DNA of 15,914 nt from Bifidobacterium sp. UBA744 (lineage in GTDB: Bacteria > Actinomycetota > Actinomycetes > Actinomycetales > Bifidobacteriaceae): NCBI GenBank assembly GCA_002298605.1, contig DBKS01000059.1:12964-28877 (forward strand), in the 5' to 3' direction. The position numbers were made by a program, and so were the translations under genes. How positions within the stretch are numbered: position 1 is the first letter of the stretch; each line of letters opens with the position of its first letter. The notes beneath the pieces were generated by a model, which saw only the letters and a program-made list of their open reading frames with translations, was not told the origin of the DNA and did not search any database. Shown piece by piece: positions 7,107-14,297 of the stretch.

Positions 7107-7559
7107 TCACTCAGCCTCGGTCTCGGCGGCCGGTTCCTCGGCCGGAGTTTCCTCGGCGGCGGCCTCTGCTTCAGCCTTGGCCTTCGCCTCGGCTTCGGAC
7201 TTCGCGGCCTTGAGCTTCTGAGCCTCAGCCTCAACGGCCTCGACGCGGGCGGCGGCGTCAGGGCCGGCCTCCGCGGTCTTCAGGGTGCCTTCGGCACCGT
7301 CAAGGCCCTTGAACTTCTGCCAGTCACCGGTGATCTTCAGCAGCTTGAGCACGGGGTCGGACGGCTGGGCGCCGACGCCGAGCCAGTACTGAGCGCGCTC
7401 GGAATCGATCTTGATAGTGGAGGGCTGGGTGTTCGGATCGTAGGTGCCGATCTCTTCGATGGTCTTGCCGTCGCGCTTCTTGCGGGAATCCACAATCACC
7501 ACGCGGTAGAACGCGTAGAACTTCTTGCCCTGTCGCTTCAGACGAATCTTGGTTGCCAA
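7107..7559 (-). CDS. rpsP: 30S ribosomal protein S16, TTG start
   Basis: A 150-residue S16. The first 90 or so residues are the ribosomal domain (ATKIRLKRQGKKFYAFYRVV, then DSRKKRDGKTIEEIGTYDPN and ERAQYWLGVGAQPSDPV). A tail of about 60 residues rich in Ala, Glu and Lys follows, absent from E. coli S16 (82 residues) but common in actinobacteria; it is likely helical or disordered at the surface. No ATG or GTG fits the family start. The codon at the expected first position is TTG (7559-7557), with AAGGAGA seven bases upstream on the minus strand, so the start is TTG. It is the first gene of the operon; the khpA start overlaps its stop. Confidence 0.95.
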   Translation of the reverse strand: MATKIRLKRQGKKFYAFYRVVIVDSRKKRDGKTIEEIGTYDPNTQPSTIKIDSERAQYWLGVGAQPSDPVLKLLKITGDWQKFKGLDGAEGTLKTAEAGPDAAARVEAVEAEAQKLKAAKSEAEAKAKAEAEAAAEETPAEEPAAETEAE

Positions 7560-7618
7560 AATGGCTCTCCTTGTAATGAGGGGTGTGGTTTTCTTCTTCT
7601 GTGTGGGGCACGGAATCC

Positions 7619-7634
7619 GAAACCCACGTGTTTC
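7619..7634 (-). other. Small hairpin in the rpsP leader
   Basis: GAAAC (7630-7634 on the minus strand) pairs with GTTTC (7619-7623) around a six-base loop, within the roughly 115-nt leader between the predicted promoter and rpsP. A 10-bp alternating CG tract (7661-7670) lies near the start of the transcript. No known riboswitch or protein-binding leader was recognised. Confidence 0.3.
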
Positions 7635-7682
7635 TCGCGCCACGCAAGATGAGAGGGCCTCGCGCGCGCGAATAACTGAGCT

Positions 7683-7688
7683 ATTATA
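7683..7688 (-). promoter_or_regulatory. -10 box of the rpsP-khpA-rimM-trmD operon
   Basis: A perfect TATAAT on the minus strand, about 125 bp upstream of the rpsP start. The -35 at 17-18 bp spacing (TGCCTC or ATGCCT) is poor. The inferred transcript start is near 7676. Confidence 0.6.
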
Positions 7689-7696
7689 GCGCCGCC

Positions 7697-7709
7697 CCTC
7701 GGACCGAGG
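7697..7709. repeat. 13-bp palindrome CCTCGG-A-CCGAGG by the rpsP promoter
   Basis: A perfect 6-1-6 inverted repeat lying between the rpsP -10 box and its expected -35 position, on the side facing lacZ. It could be a regulator site or a chance GC-rich palindrome. Confidence 0.4.
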
Positions 7710-7721
7710 CATGGAATATTG

Positions 7722-7751
7722 GCGTGTTATGCCGCGCTGTCCGTAACACGC
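7722..7751. promoter_or_regulatory. Inverted repeat, candidate operator upstream of lacZ
   Basis: GCGTGTTA (7722-7729) and TAACACGC (7744-7751) are exact reverse complements separated by 14 bp. Their centres are 22 bp apart, about two helical turns, so both half-sites would face the same side of the DNA. The repeat lies about 80-110 bp upstream of the lacZ ATG and 35-60 bp beyond the rpsP -10. Its half-sites resemble ones used by LacI-type or other dimeric sugar regulators, but the spacing is wider than a standard LacI operator. No strong lacZ promoter could be identified; CATACT at 7771-7776 is the best -10 candidate. Confidence 0.45.
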
Positions 7752-7830
7752 TGGTATCCACACCGATCGGCATACTGGGAAGCATTGAGCATTTGCCCAT
7801 TCCCCATAACGTAAAGGAGCGTTGCGCGTC

Positions 7831-10800
7831 ATGTTCGTGCCCAGATATTACGAATCCCTTGAGCAACTGCACGTAGGATGTCAGCCGAACCGCGCCTACT
7901 ACATCCCGGCGTCGAGCGAGCGTGACACCAGCGTCGACAGGCGTTTGGATTCCGACCGTTTCCAACTGCTGAGCGGGGAATGGGATTTCCGCTACTACCG
8001 TTCCATCCATGAGCTGGACGCCGAGGTGCGGGCCGCGCATGCCAGCCACGACCCGGCATTTTGGGACAACGGTTTTACGGCGGACCCGTCCGAGGGCTAC
8101 ACGACGATTCCCGTGCCGAGCGTATGGCAGAATCACGGCGTCGACCGTCACCAGTACACCAACATCCGCTACCCCTTCCCGGTCGATCCGCCGTTCGTGC
8201 CCGAAGACAATCCATGCGGCGTGTACCTGACCAGCTTCGACTATGTCCCCGATGAGGCGGCGCCGCGCACGTTCCTCAACTTCGAGGGCGTGGATAGCTG
8301 CTGCTATGTGTGGGTGAACGGCACATTCGTGGGATACAGCCAGGTGAGCCACACCACCACCGAATTCGAGGTGACCGAAGAGCTCGAACCCGGCGAGAAC
8401 ACCCTGGCGGTGCTGGTGCTCAAGTGGTGCGACGGCAGCTATCTGGAGGATCAGGACAAGTTCCGCATGTCGGGCATCTTCCGCGACGTGTATCTGCTCA
8501 AGCGTCCCGAGCGGGCCATCCGCGACTACTTTGTGCATACTGCGGTCACCGCCGACCATACCGGTGCCACTGTGGGCATCGATTTCGATTTCTACGATGG
8601 GGCCGTCGTGCCCGTTACCGCCATGCTTCGTGACGCCGACGGCAATGAAGTGGCTCGCGCCGAGGCGGTTCCGTCCGACAGGCCCGCTGTTCTCGATGCT
8701 CCGGCCGCCGAATCCGTGGACGATCCGACCGGCACCGAGGCCGCTTTCGTTCCGCGCGCGCATGCCGAGTTCTCCATCGACCGGCCCGAACTGTGGAATG
8801 CCGAGCAGCCGTATCTGTATACGCTGGTGTTGGAAGGTTCCGGGGAGACGATCACCCAGCCGTTGGGCGTCCGCGAGATCGCGGTGGTGTCCGGTGTGAT
8901 TCAGATCAATGGCCGGCCGATCAAAATCCACGGCGTCAACCGCCATGATTCCGATCCGGTGACGGGACCCACGATCGGCACCCGGCAGATCCTCGCCGAT
9001 CTCAAGCTGATGAAGCAGCATAACGTCAACGGCATTCGCACCAGCCACTACCCGAATGCGCCGCAATACTACGATCTGTACGACCGCATGGGTTTCTACG
9101 TGGTCGCCGAAGCCGACAACGAATCCCATGGCATGAACCTCGACTATCAGCCTGATGGCGGCGAGAACCGGTTGGGATGGAATAAGCGGATCGCCAACAA
9201 CCCCGATTGGACGCCGGCGACGGTGGACCGGACGCGCCGCGCCGTGGAGCGTGACAAGAACCACGCCAGCATCATCTTCTGGTCGATGGGCAACGAGTGC
9301 GCGTACGGCGTGACGTTCGAGGCCGCGCTCGCCTGGACCAAGGGGTTCGATCCGAGCCGCCTGACCCATTACGAGTCCGCGCGCTATGTGAACCCAAACG
9401 ACGCCCCGCACGACTACTCCAACCTCGACACCCATTCGCGCATGTATCCGCCCGTTGAGCAGATCGAGGAATACTTCGCGCCAGGCGACGATGGCGCGGC
9501 GCGTGGCGACGGCGGTCACGGCGCCAACGGGCACGATGGGCGCTATGGGGACGGTTCCGGCGTCAAGCCCTACGTGCTGTGCGAGTTCTGCCACGCCATG
9601 GGCAACGGTCCGGGCGATCTCGAGGAGTATTTCGAGCGCATCCAGCGCTATCCCGGTCTGGTGGGCGGCTACATCTGGGAGTGGTGCGACCACGCCATCG
9701 ATCGCGGCACCACGTCGGACGGTCGTCGCATCTACGCCTACGGCGGCGATTCCGGCGAATATCCGCATGACGGCAACTTCTGCATGGACGGCCTGGTCTA
9801 TCCGGACCGCACGCCGCACACCGGCCTGCAGGAGTTCAAGAACGTCTACCGTCCGGCCCGCGTTGTCGGCGGACTGGACCGCGCCACCGGCAGCGTCACC
9901 CTGCACAACTATCTCGATTTTCTGCCGCTGAACCAGGCCGTCACCCTGATGTGGGAGCTGTATGTGGACGGAGAGCTCGACTCCTACTACCTGTTTGGCG
10001 ATGAGGATGACGATCAGCTCGACATCGCGCCGCATGGCGAGGGCACGGTCACGCTGCCCGGACTGGCGATTCCCGAAGGCATCAATGGCCGCATCACCAT
10101 TGTGCTGCGGTATCTAACGCCGAAAGCCACCGCGGACGGGCTGATGCCCGAGCTGTTCGAACTTGGTTTCGACGAAATCGCCGTGCCCACGGCCGATGCC
10201 ACCAACCAGCTGGTGAAGGCCAAACTCGCGCTGGCCGCCGGGCATCCCGCCGACTGGATGGTCGATTATGTGGACGATGAGGAGATTGCCGACGAGTTGC
10301 GGCATCGCGCCGCACCGGTGGTGACGGAAGGCGAGGACGGCGCCGGCCTGGTGATCGCCGGCGAGAACTTCCGCTACGTGCTTGACACGCGTACCGGTCT
10401 GTTCAGCCGGATGGTGTTCGGCGGCCACACGTTGCTGGCCCGTCCGATGCAGCTCAATGTGTGGCGTGCGCCCACCGACAATGACCAGAACATCCGCCTG
10501 GCCTGGCAGGAGGCTCAGTACGATCGCGCATATGCGCGGGCCTACGCGGTTGAGGTCGACGCCGCCGCGGACGCCGATGGTGCCGCCGACGGCGCCGGTA
10601 GCGCCGGTGTTGACGGGGAAAGCGTCACCGTCATGCAGGACGGCAAGCTGGTGGCCCTCGAGGCCCAGGACGTTCCCGGCTCCCAGGACGTGACGATCAG
10701 GGCTCGCATGGCGCTGCTCGCTCCCGCCGTGCAGCCGATCGCCCATATGGACACGGTATGGACCATCCACCCCGACGGCACGGTCATGCTCTCCATGGAC

Positions 10801-11298
10801 GTGACGCGCGATCCGGTGTTCCCGTTCCTGCCGCGCTTCGGTCTGCGGCTCTTCGTGCCCAAGGAACTGTCGCGCGTGCGCTACTGCGGCCTGGGCCCGA
10901 ACGAAAGTTACGTGGATAAGCATCGTTCCAGCTGGCATGGGGTGTTCGAGGCGACTCCGGTCACGCTGTTCGAGCCGTATATCAAACCTCAGGAGAACGG
11001 CAACCATCATGATTGCGACTGGGCGTCACTGCAGGGCGACGGCGTGACGTTCGCCGCCTACACGGCCCGGGACGACGGCCGAGGCTTCGATTTCCAGGCG
11101 CTGCCGTACACGGCCGAGGAAATGACCGTCAAGCGGCATGCGAGCGAATTGGAAGCCGAAACGGATTCCACGGTCGTGTGCCTGGACTACCGGCAGTCGG
11201 GCGTGGGATCGAACAGCTGCGGTCCCGAGCTGCGTAAGGAATACCGTCTGGACGCCGAGCGGTTTACCTTCCGCATCGCGCTCAAGCCGGAAGACTGA
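7831..11298 (+). CDS. lacZ: Beta-galactosidase, GH2 LacZ type
   Basis: A 1155-residue cytoplasmic enzyme (no signal peptide) that hydrolyses lactose and related beta-galactosides with retention of configuration. The order is that of LacZ: sugar-binding domain (about 50-230), Ig-like domain (230-355), TIM barrel (357-690), DUF4981-like linker domain (about 700-800) and Bgal_small_N domain (about 850-1150). GVNRHDSDP and RTSHYPN line the active site; Glu489 in SMGNECAYG is the acid/base and Glu585 in CEFCHAMGNGPG the nucleophile. Two low-complexity insertions are present: Gly/Asp/His-rich residues 551-577 just before the nucleophile, and an Ala/Asp/Gly-rich stretch near 910-930. The ATG at 7831 has AAAGGAG 11 bases upstream; a TTG at 7822 is too close to it. 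The gene is divergent from rpsP, and its end overlaps the EEP gene by 17 bp. No permease or regulator gene adjoins it. Confidence 0.96.
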   Translation: MFVPRYYESLEQLHVGCQPNRAYYIPASSERDTSVDRRLDSDRFQLLSGEWDFRYYRSIHELDAEVRAAHASHDPAFWDNGFTADPSEGYTTIPVPSVWQNHGVDRHQYTNIRYPFPVDPPFVPEDNPCGVYLTSFDYVPDEAAPRTFLNFEGVDSCCYVWVNGTFVGYSQVSHTTTEFEVTEELEPGENTLAVLVLKWCDGSYLEDQDKFRMSGIFRDVYLLKRPERAIRDYFVHTAVTADHTGATVGIDFDFYDGAVVPVTAMLRDADGNEVARAEAVPSDRPAVLDAPAAESVDDPTGTEAAFVPRAHAEFSIDRPELWNAEQPYLYTLVLEGSGETITQPLGVREIAVVSGVIQINGRPIKIHGVNRHDSDPVTGPTIGTRQILADLKLMKQHNVNGIRTSHYPNAPQYYDLYDRMGFYVVAEADNESHGMNLDYQPDGGENRLGWNKRIANNPDWTPATVDRTRRAVERDKNHASIIFWSMGNECAYGVTFEAALAWTKGFDPSRLTHYESARYVNPNDAPHDYSNLDTHSRMYPPVEQIEEYFAPGDDGAARGDGGHGANGHDGRYGDGSGVKPYVLCEFCHAMGNGPGDLEEYFERIQRYPGLVGGYIWEWCDHAIDRGTTSDGRRIYAYGGDSGEYPHDGNFCMDGLVYPDRTPHTGLQEFKNVYRPARVVGGLDRATGSVTLHNYLDFLPLNQAVTLMWELYVDGELDSYYLFGDEDDDQLDIAPHGEGTVTLPGLAIPEGINGRITIVLRYLTPKATADGLMPELFELGFDEIAVPTADATNQLVKAKLALAAGHPADWMVDYVDDEEIADELRHRAAPVVTEGEDGAGLVIAGENFRYVLDTRTGLFSRMVFGGHTLLARPMQLNVWRAPTDNDQNIRLAWQEAQYDRAYARAYAVEVDAAADADGAADGAGSAGVDGESVTVMQDGKLVALEAQDVPGSQDVTIRARMALLAPAVQPIAHMDTVWTIHPDGTVMLSMDVTRDPVFPFLPRFGLRLFVPKELSRVRYCGLGPNESYVDKHRSSWHGVFEATPVTLFEPYIKPQENGNHHDCDWASLQGDGVTFAAYTARDDGRGFDFQALPYTAEEMTVKRHASELEAETDSTVVCLDYRQSGVGSNSCGPELRKEYRLDAERFTFRIALKPED

Positions 11299-12352
11299 CC
11301 GTGGCGGTCAGGGCGAGATGGTCGGTGCCCTCCACCGGGAAGGACTCCACCTCGCCCGACCGCGCCCCTGACGTCGTCAGAATGTGATCCAGCTCGATGC
11401 GCGGCCATGGCATCCAGCGCGGATAGGTGGTATGGCGCCCCCTCCCCTCGCTGAGCGAAGCGTCGGCGAATCCGGAGGCCAGCAGCCTGCGGAATGTGGC
11501 GTGCTCGTATTGCGAATTGAGGTCGCCCATCACCACGACGATGTCGTGGTCGCCCTGTGCCGCGGTCCGGGCCAGTTCGCTGAGCCCCACAATGCCTGCG
11601 GCCCATTGGCCGCATCCGCGCATCGGCGACTTCGGATGCGCCGACGCGAAGGTGACGCGACATTCCCCGGCCCCGGATCCCGGCTCGGACGAGGGGACCT
11701 CCAAGGTGATCGCGGGCACGTCGGCTGCGGGGATCACCACGGACTGGCGCTGGAATCCCACCGGCTCAAGGCGGGTGAGCAGCGCGTTGAAGCCGCCGTT
11801 GTCGGTGTCTTTCGGTTCTCCGAGCTGACGATAGGGCATCAGGGAGGCCAATCCGGCGGCGTCGAGTGAGTCCATCAGATCGTCGGTGCATTCCTGCAGG
11901 GCCAGCACGTCGATGGAACGGTTCCTCACCGCGGTGGCGATCGCTTCGGCGTTGGCGCGCCCGTACCGGCAGTTCAGCGTCATCACATGGAACTCGGTGG
12001 GGTCGGAGCCGTCGGCGGTGCCGTCAGGGTCTTTGGCGGCGTCGGGAACGGCGTCGTCGATCCTCCCGTCGCCGCGCCGCAATGATGCGGCAAATCCCCT
12101 GGGCAGCCGCGTGCGATTGTATTGCGCAAAGCCATTGAGCGAAGCCAGCATCCAGACCAGGCAAAGCACGCAGGCCGCCCATTGTCGGAGCGCGCCGGCC
12201 CAGATGCCCGCAATCAGCAGCGGAATCCACAGAAAAGGAATCAGTGCGATCATATAGGGCAGCGGCATATGGCCGCTGAGTCCCTCGGGAAGCCATGCGA
12301 GCGCGGCCCATGCCACCAGCAGAAACGCCACAATCCAAATCGCCGTAATCAT
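11282..12352 (-). CDS. Membrane-anchored endonuclease/exonuclease/phosphatase family protein
   Basis: A 356-residue protein with three hydrophobic segments at the N-terminus (about 1-20, 33-55 and 58-74), then a variable Asp/Pro-rich linker (about 95-120) and an EEP hydrolase domain. EEP motifs are all visible: MTLNC (Asn127), LALQEC (Glu154), SAHPKSP (His239), GDLNS (Asp277, Asn279), LDHI (Asp322, His323) and GTDHLAL (Asp344, His345). The fold covers DNases, phosphodiesterases and phosphatases; the substrate cannot be assigned. With three membrane segments the catalytic domain should lie outside the cytoplasm, which would suit a surface phosphodiesterase or nuclease. The start ATG has GAAAGGG about six bases upstream. 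It lies 166 bp downstream of ffh on the same strand, and its end overlaps lacZ by 17 bp. Confidence 0.85.
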   Translation of the reverse strand: MITAIWIVAFLLVAWAALAWLPEGLSGHMPLPYMIALIPFLWIPLLIAGIWAGALRQWAACVLCLVWMLASLNGFAQYNRTRLPRGFAASLRRGDGRIDDAVPDAAKDPDGTADGSDPTEFHVMTLNCRYGRANAEAIATAVRNRSIDVLALQECTDDLMDSLDAAGLASLMPYRQLGEPKDTDNGGFNALLTRLEPVGFQRQSVVIPAADVPAITLEVPSSEPGSGAGECRVTFASAHPKSPMRGCGQWAAGIVGLSELARTAAQGDHDIVVVMGDLNSQYEHATFRRLLASGFADASLSEGRGRHTTYPRWMPWPRIELDHILTTSGARSGEVESFPVEGTDHLALTATVSLPA

Positions 12353-12445
12353 TCATAACCCTTTCAAACTTTGCCGCATGCCATTATCCCCGGTTATTGA
12401 GCCGGGCCGGCAATGAGAGGAGTCAATGGCAGGCGGCGGGCACAA

Positions 12446-12487
12446 CGATGCAGGCGCCGCCGACTGGAATCGACAGCGCCTGCATCG
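12446..12487 (-). terminator. 12-bp stem after ffh, possible terminator
   Basis: CGATGCAGGCGC (12446-12457) and GCGCCTGCATCG (12476-12487) are exact reverse complements with an 18-nt loop, starting about 30 bp after the ffh stop. On the ffh transcript the stem is followed by TTGTG rather than a T run. It may terminate poorly, or act as an mRNA 3'-end stabiliser between ffh and the EEP gene. Confidence 0.5.
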
Positions 12488-12501
12488 CGATATTCAATCA
12501 G

Positions 12502-12529
12502 TGTCAGTGGCCGAAATGTCAGTGGCCGA
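12502..12529. repeat. Direct repeat duplicating the ffh stop context
   Basis: TGTCAGTGGCCGA occurs at 12502-12514 and 12517-12529, a 15-bp period. On the ffh strand each copy encodes GH-stop in the same frame, so a second in-frame TGA lies five codons after the first. Confidence 0.8.
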
Positions 12530-14156
12530 GCAAACCGCCCAGTCCGCCGCCCAGATTCGGAGGCAGCTGGTCCGCCAAATCGGCGAGACCGGCGGGCAGT
12601 GCGGGATTCTGCGGTTTCTTGGCGAACGCGGATCCGCTTGACTTGAGTTTGGAGGCATTGCCGGCCAGACGTTCGCGCAATGCCCGCTCCTCGGCTTCGC
12701 GCTTCATCGGGTTGCCGGACTTGGAGCGGCTCTTCTTCTTGCCGCCCTTTTTGCCCTTCTTGCCGCCGCCTGCGGCCGGACCACCGAAACCGGGCATGCC
12801 GCCGCGCGTGCCGTTGGCCATGCGCTTCATCATCTTCGCGGCCTGCTCAAAGCGCTGCAGCAGTCCGTTCACCGCCGACACGGTGGTGCCGGAACCGTAG
12901 GCGATGCGCGCGCGGCGTGAGCCGTCGATAATTGAGGGGTCGCGGCGTTCGGACGGGGTCATCGAACGAATGATGGCCTCGGTGCGATCGACTTCCTTCT
13001 CGTCGAACATCTCGAGTTCCTTACGATGCGCCGCCATGCCGGGGATCATGCCCAGCAGGTTCTTCATCGGGCCGAGTTTGCGCACCTGCTGCAGCTGCTC
13101 GAGGAAATCGTCCAGTCCGAAACTGCCATCGGACATCTTCGCGGCGGCCTTGCGGGCCTCCTCCTCGTCGAACTGCTTCTGAGCCTGCTCGATCAGGGTG
13201 AGGATGTCGCCCATGTCGAGGATGCGGGAGGCCATGCGATCCGGGTGGAAGACTTCGAAATCCTTGAGTCCCTCGCCGGTGGACGCGAACAGGATCGGCT
13301 TGCCGGTGACGCTGGCCACCGACAGCGCCGCGCCGCCTCGGGCATCGCCGTCGAGCTTGGACAGCACCACGCCGGTGAAATCCACGCCCTCGTCGAAGGC
13401 CTTGGCGGTTTTCACGGCGTCCTGACCGATCATCGCATCGATGACGAACAGGATCTCGTTGGGTTGCACGGCATCACGAATGTCGCGCGCCTGCTTCATC
13501 AGGGTCTCATCGACGCCCAGACGGCCGGCGGTGTCGATGATCACCACGTCGTACAGCTTCTGCTTGGCGAGTTCGACGCCGTCGCGCGCCACCTTCACCG
13601 GGTCGCCGGAGGTCAGGCCCGGGGCGGTGACCGCGTCGCCGCCATCGGACTGCACACCCTTCTCGGGGGCGTAGACGGGGACTCCGGCGCGTTCTCCCAC
13701 CACCTGCAGCTGGGTGACGGCGTTCGGACGCTGCAGATCGGCGGCCACCAACAGCGGGGTGTGGCCGGTGTCCTTGAGCCAGTAGCCCAGTTTGCCGGCA
13801 AGCGTGGTCTTGCCCGCGCCCTGCAGGCCGGCGAGCATGATGATCGTCGGAGGGTTCTTGGCGAAATTCAGCGGGCGGTCCACCCCCTGCCCCAGCACGT
13901 CGGTGAGCTCCTCATTGACGATCTTCACGACTTGCTGGGCGGGATTCAGCGCTTCGGAAACCTCGGTGCCGAGCGCGCGCTCGCGGATCCTGCCGGTGAA
14001 GGACCGCACCACGTCAAGCGCCACGTCGGCGTCAAGCAGTGCGCGGCGAATCTCGCGGATGGTGCCGTCGATATCCGCCTCTGACAGTTTGCCCTTGGAA
14101 CGCAGGTGTTTGAATGCGTTCGAAAGCCTATCGGTTAAAGAACTAAAAGCAGCCAT
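12519..14156 (-). CDS. ffh: Signal recognition particle protein Ffh (SRP54)
   Basis: A 545-residue SRP GTPase that, with 4.5S RNA, targets nascent membrane proteins to FtsY and the Sec translocon. The N domain is MAAFSSLTDRLSNAFKHL. The G domain shows GLQGAGKTT (110-118), DLQRPNAVTQL, DTAGRLG (208-214) and SKLDGDARGG. The C-terminal M domain has the Met-rich signal-binding and RNA-binding parts, including GSGTTVSAVNGLLQRFEQAAKMMKRM, followed by a Gly/Lys-rich tail ending GGLGGLLGH. An extra loop of about 15 residues (near 170-186) precedes the DPV block of the G domain. The ATG at 14156 fits the family start; there is no ribosome binding site, and a possible -10 lies 10 bp upstream, suggesting a nearly leaderless mRNA. 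In many bacteria rpsP follows ffh; here the EEP gene and lacZ lie between. Confidence 0.96.
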   Translation of the reverse strand: MAAFSSLTDRLSNAFKHLRSKGKLSEADIDGTIREIRRALLDADVALDVVRSFTGRIRERALGTEVSEALNPAQQVVKIVNEELTDVLGQGVDRPLNFAKNPPTIIMLAGLQGAGKTTLAGKLGYWLKDTGHTPLLVAADLQRPNAVTQLQVVGERAGVPVYAPEKGVQSDGGDAVTAPGLTSGDPVKVARDGVELAKQKLYDVVIIDTAGRLGVDETLMKQARDIRDAVQPNEILFVIDAMIGQDAVKTAKAFDEGVDFTGVVLSKLDGDARGGAALSVASVTGKPILFASTGEGLKDFEVFHPDRMASRILDMGDILTLIEQAQKQFDEEEARKAAAKMSDGSFGLDDFLEQLQQVRKLGPMKNLLGMIPGMAAHRKELEMFDEKEVDRTEAIIRSMTPSERRDPSIIDGSRRARIAYGSGTTVSAVNGLLQRFEQAAKMMKRMANGTRGGMPGFGGPAAGGGKKGKKGGKKKSRSKSGNPMKREAEERALRERLAGNASKLKSSGSAFAKKPQNPALPAGLADLADQLPPNLGGGLGGLLGH

Positions 14157-14166
14157 AATGCGTATC

Positions 14167-14172
14167 AGTCTA
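14167..14172 (-). promoter_or_regulatory. Possible -10 box of ffh
   Basis: TAGACT on the minus strand ends 10 bp before the ffh ATG, placing the transcript start only a few bases before the start codon. No good -35 is seen, and there is no ribosome binding site, which fits a nearly leaderless mRNA. Confidence 0.35.
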
Positions 14173-14205
14173 GCCGCCACGCGGGAAAATCGGCCGTCCC
14201 TCCGC

Positions 14206-14294
14206 AACACGATCCCATGGGGCAACACATCACATGGGGCAACACATCCCATGGGGCGTCACGATCCCGTCATGCAACACGATCCCGTCGGGGC
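14206..14294. repeat. Five degenerate 17-19-bp tandem repeats
   Basis: Units at 14206-14223, 14224-14240, 14241-14257, 14258-14275 and 14276-14294 follow the consensus AACACGATCCCATGGGGC. The second and third lack the G after AACAC; the last two have GATCCCGTC in place of GATCCCATG. The centre CCCATGGGG is nearly self-complementary. The array lies just upstream of the probable ffh promoter. Confidence 0.8.
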
Positions 14295-14297
14295 GCG

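Noticed and set aside
7661..7670. Alternating CG tract considered as a repeat feature in its own right
   Set aside because: Ten bases of CG are not remarkable in a high-GC genome; it is only mentioned with the rpsP leader.
7684..10035. A 783-codon open frame antisense to lacZ
   Set aside because: It shadows lacZ codons, gives a low-complexity Val/His/Arg/Gly-rich product with no known domain, and would overlap the rpsP promoter region. Long antisense frames are common in high-GC genes.
13026..14084. A 352-codon open frame antisense to ffh
   Set aside because: Its product is His/Gly/Val-rich without domains, and it mirrors the conserved Ffh GTPase codons.
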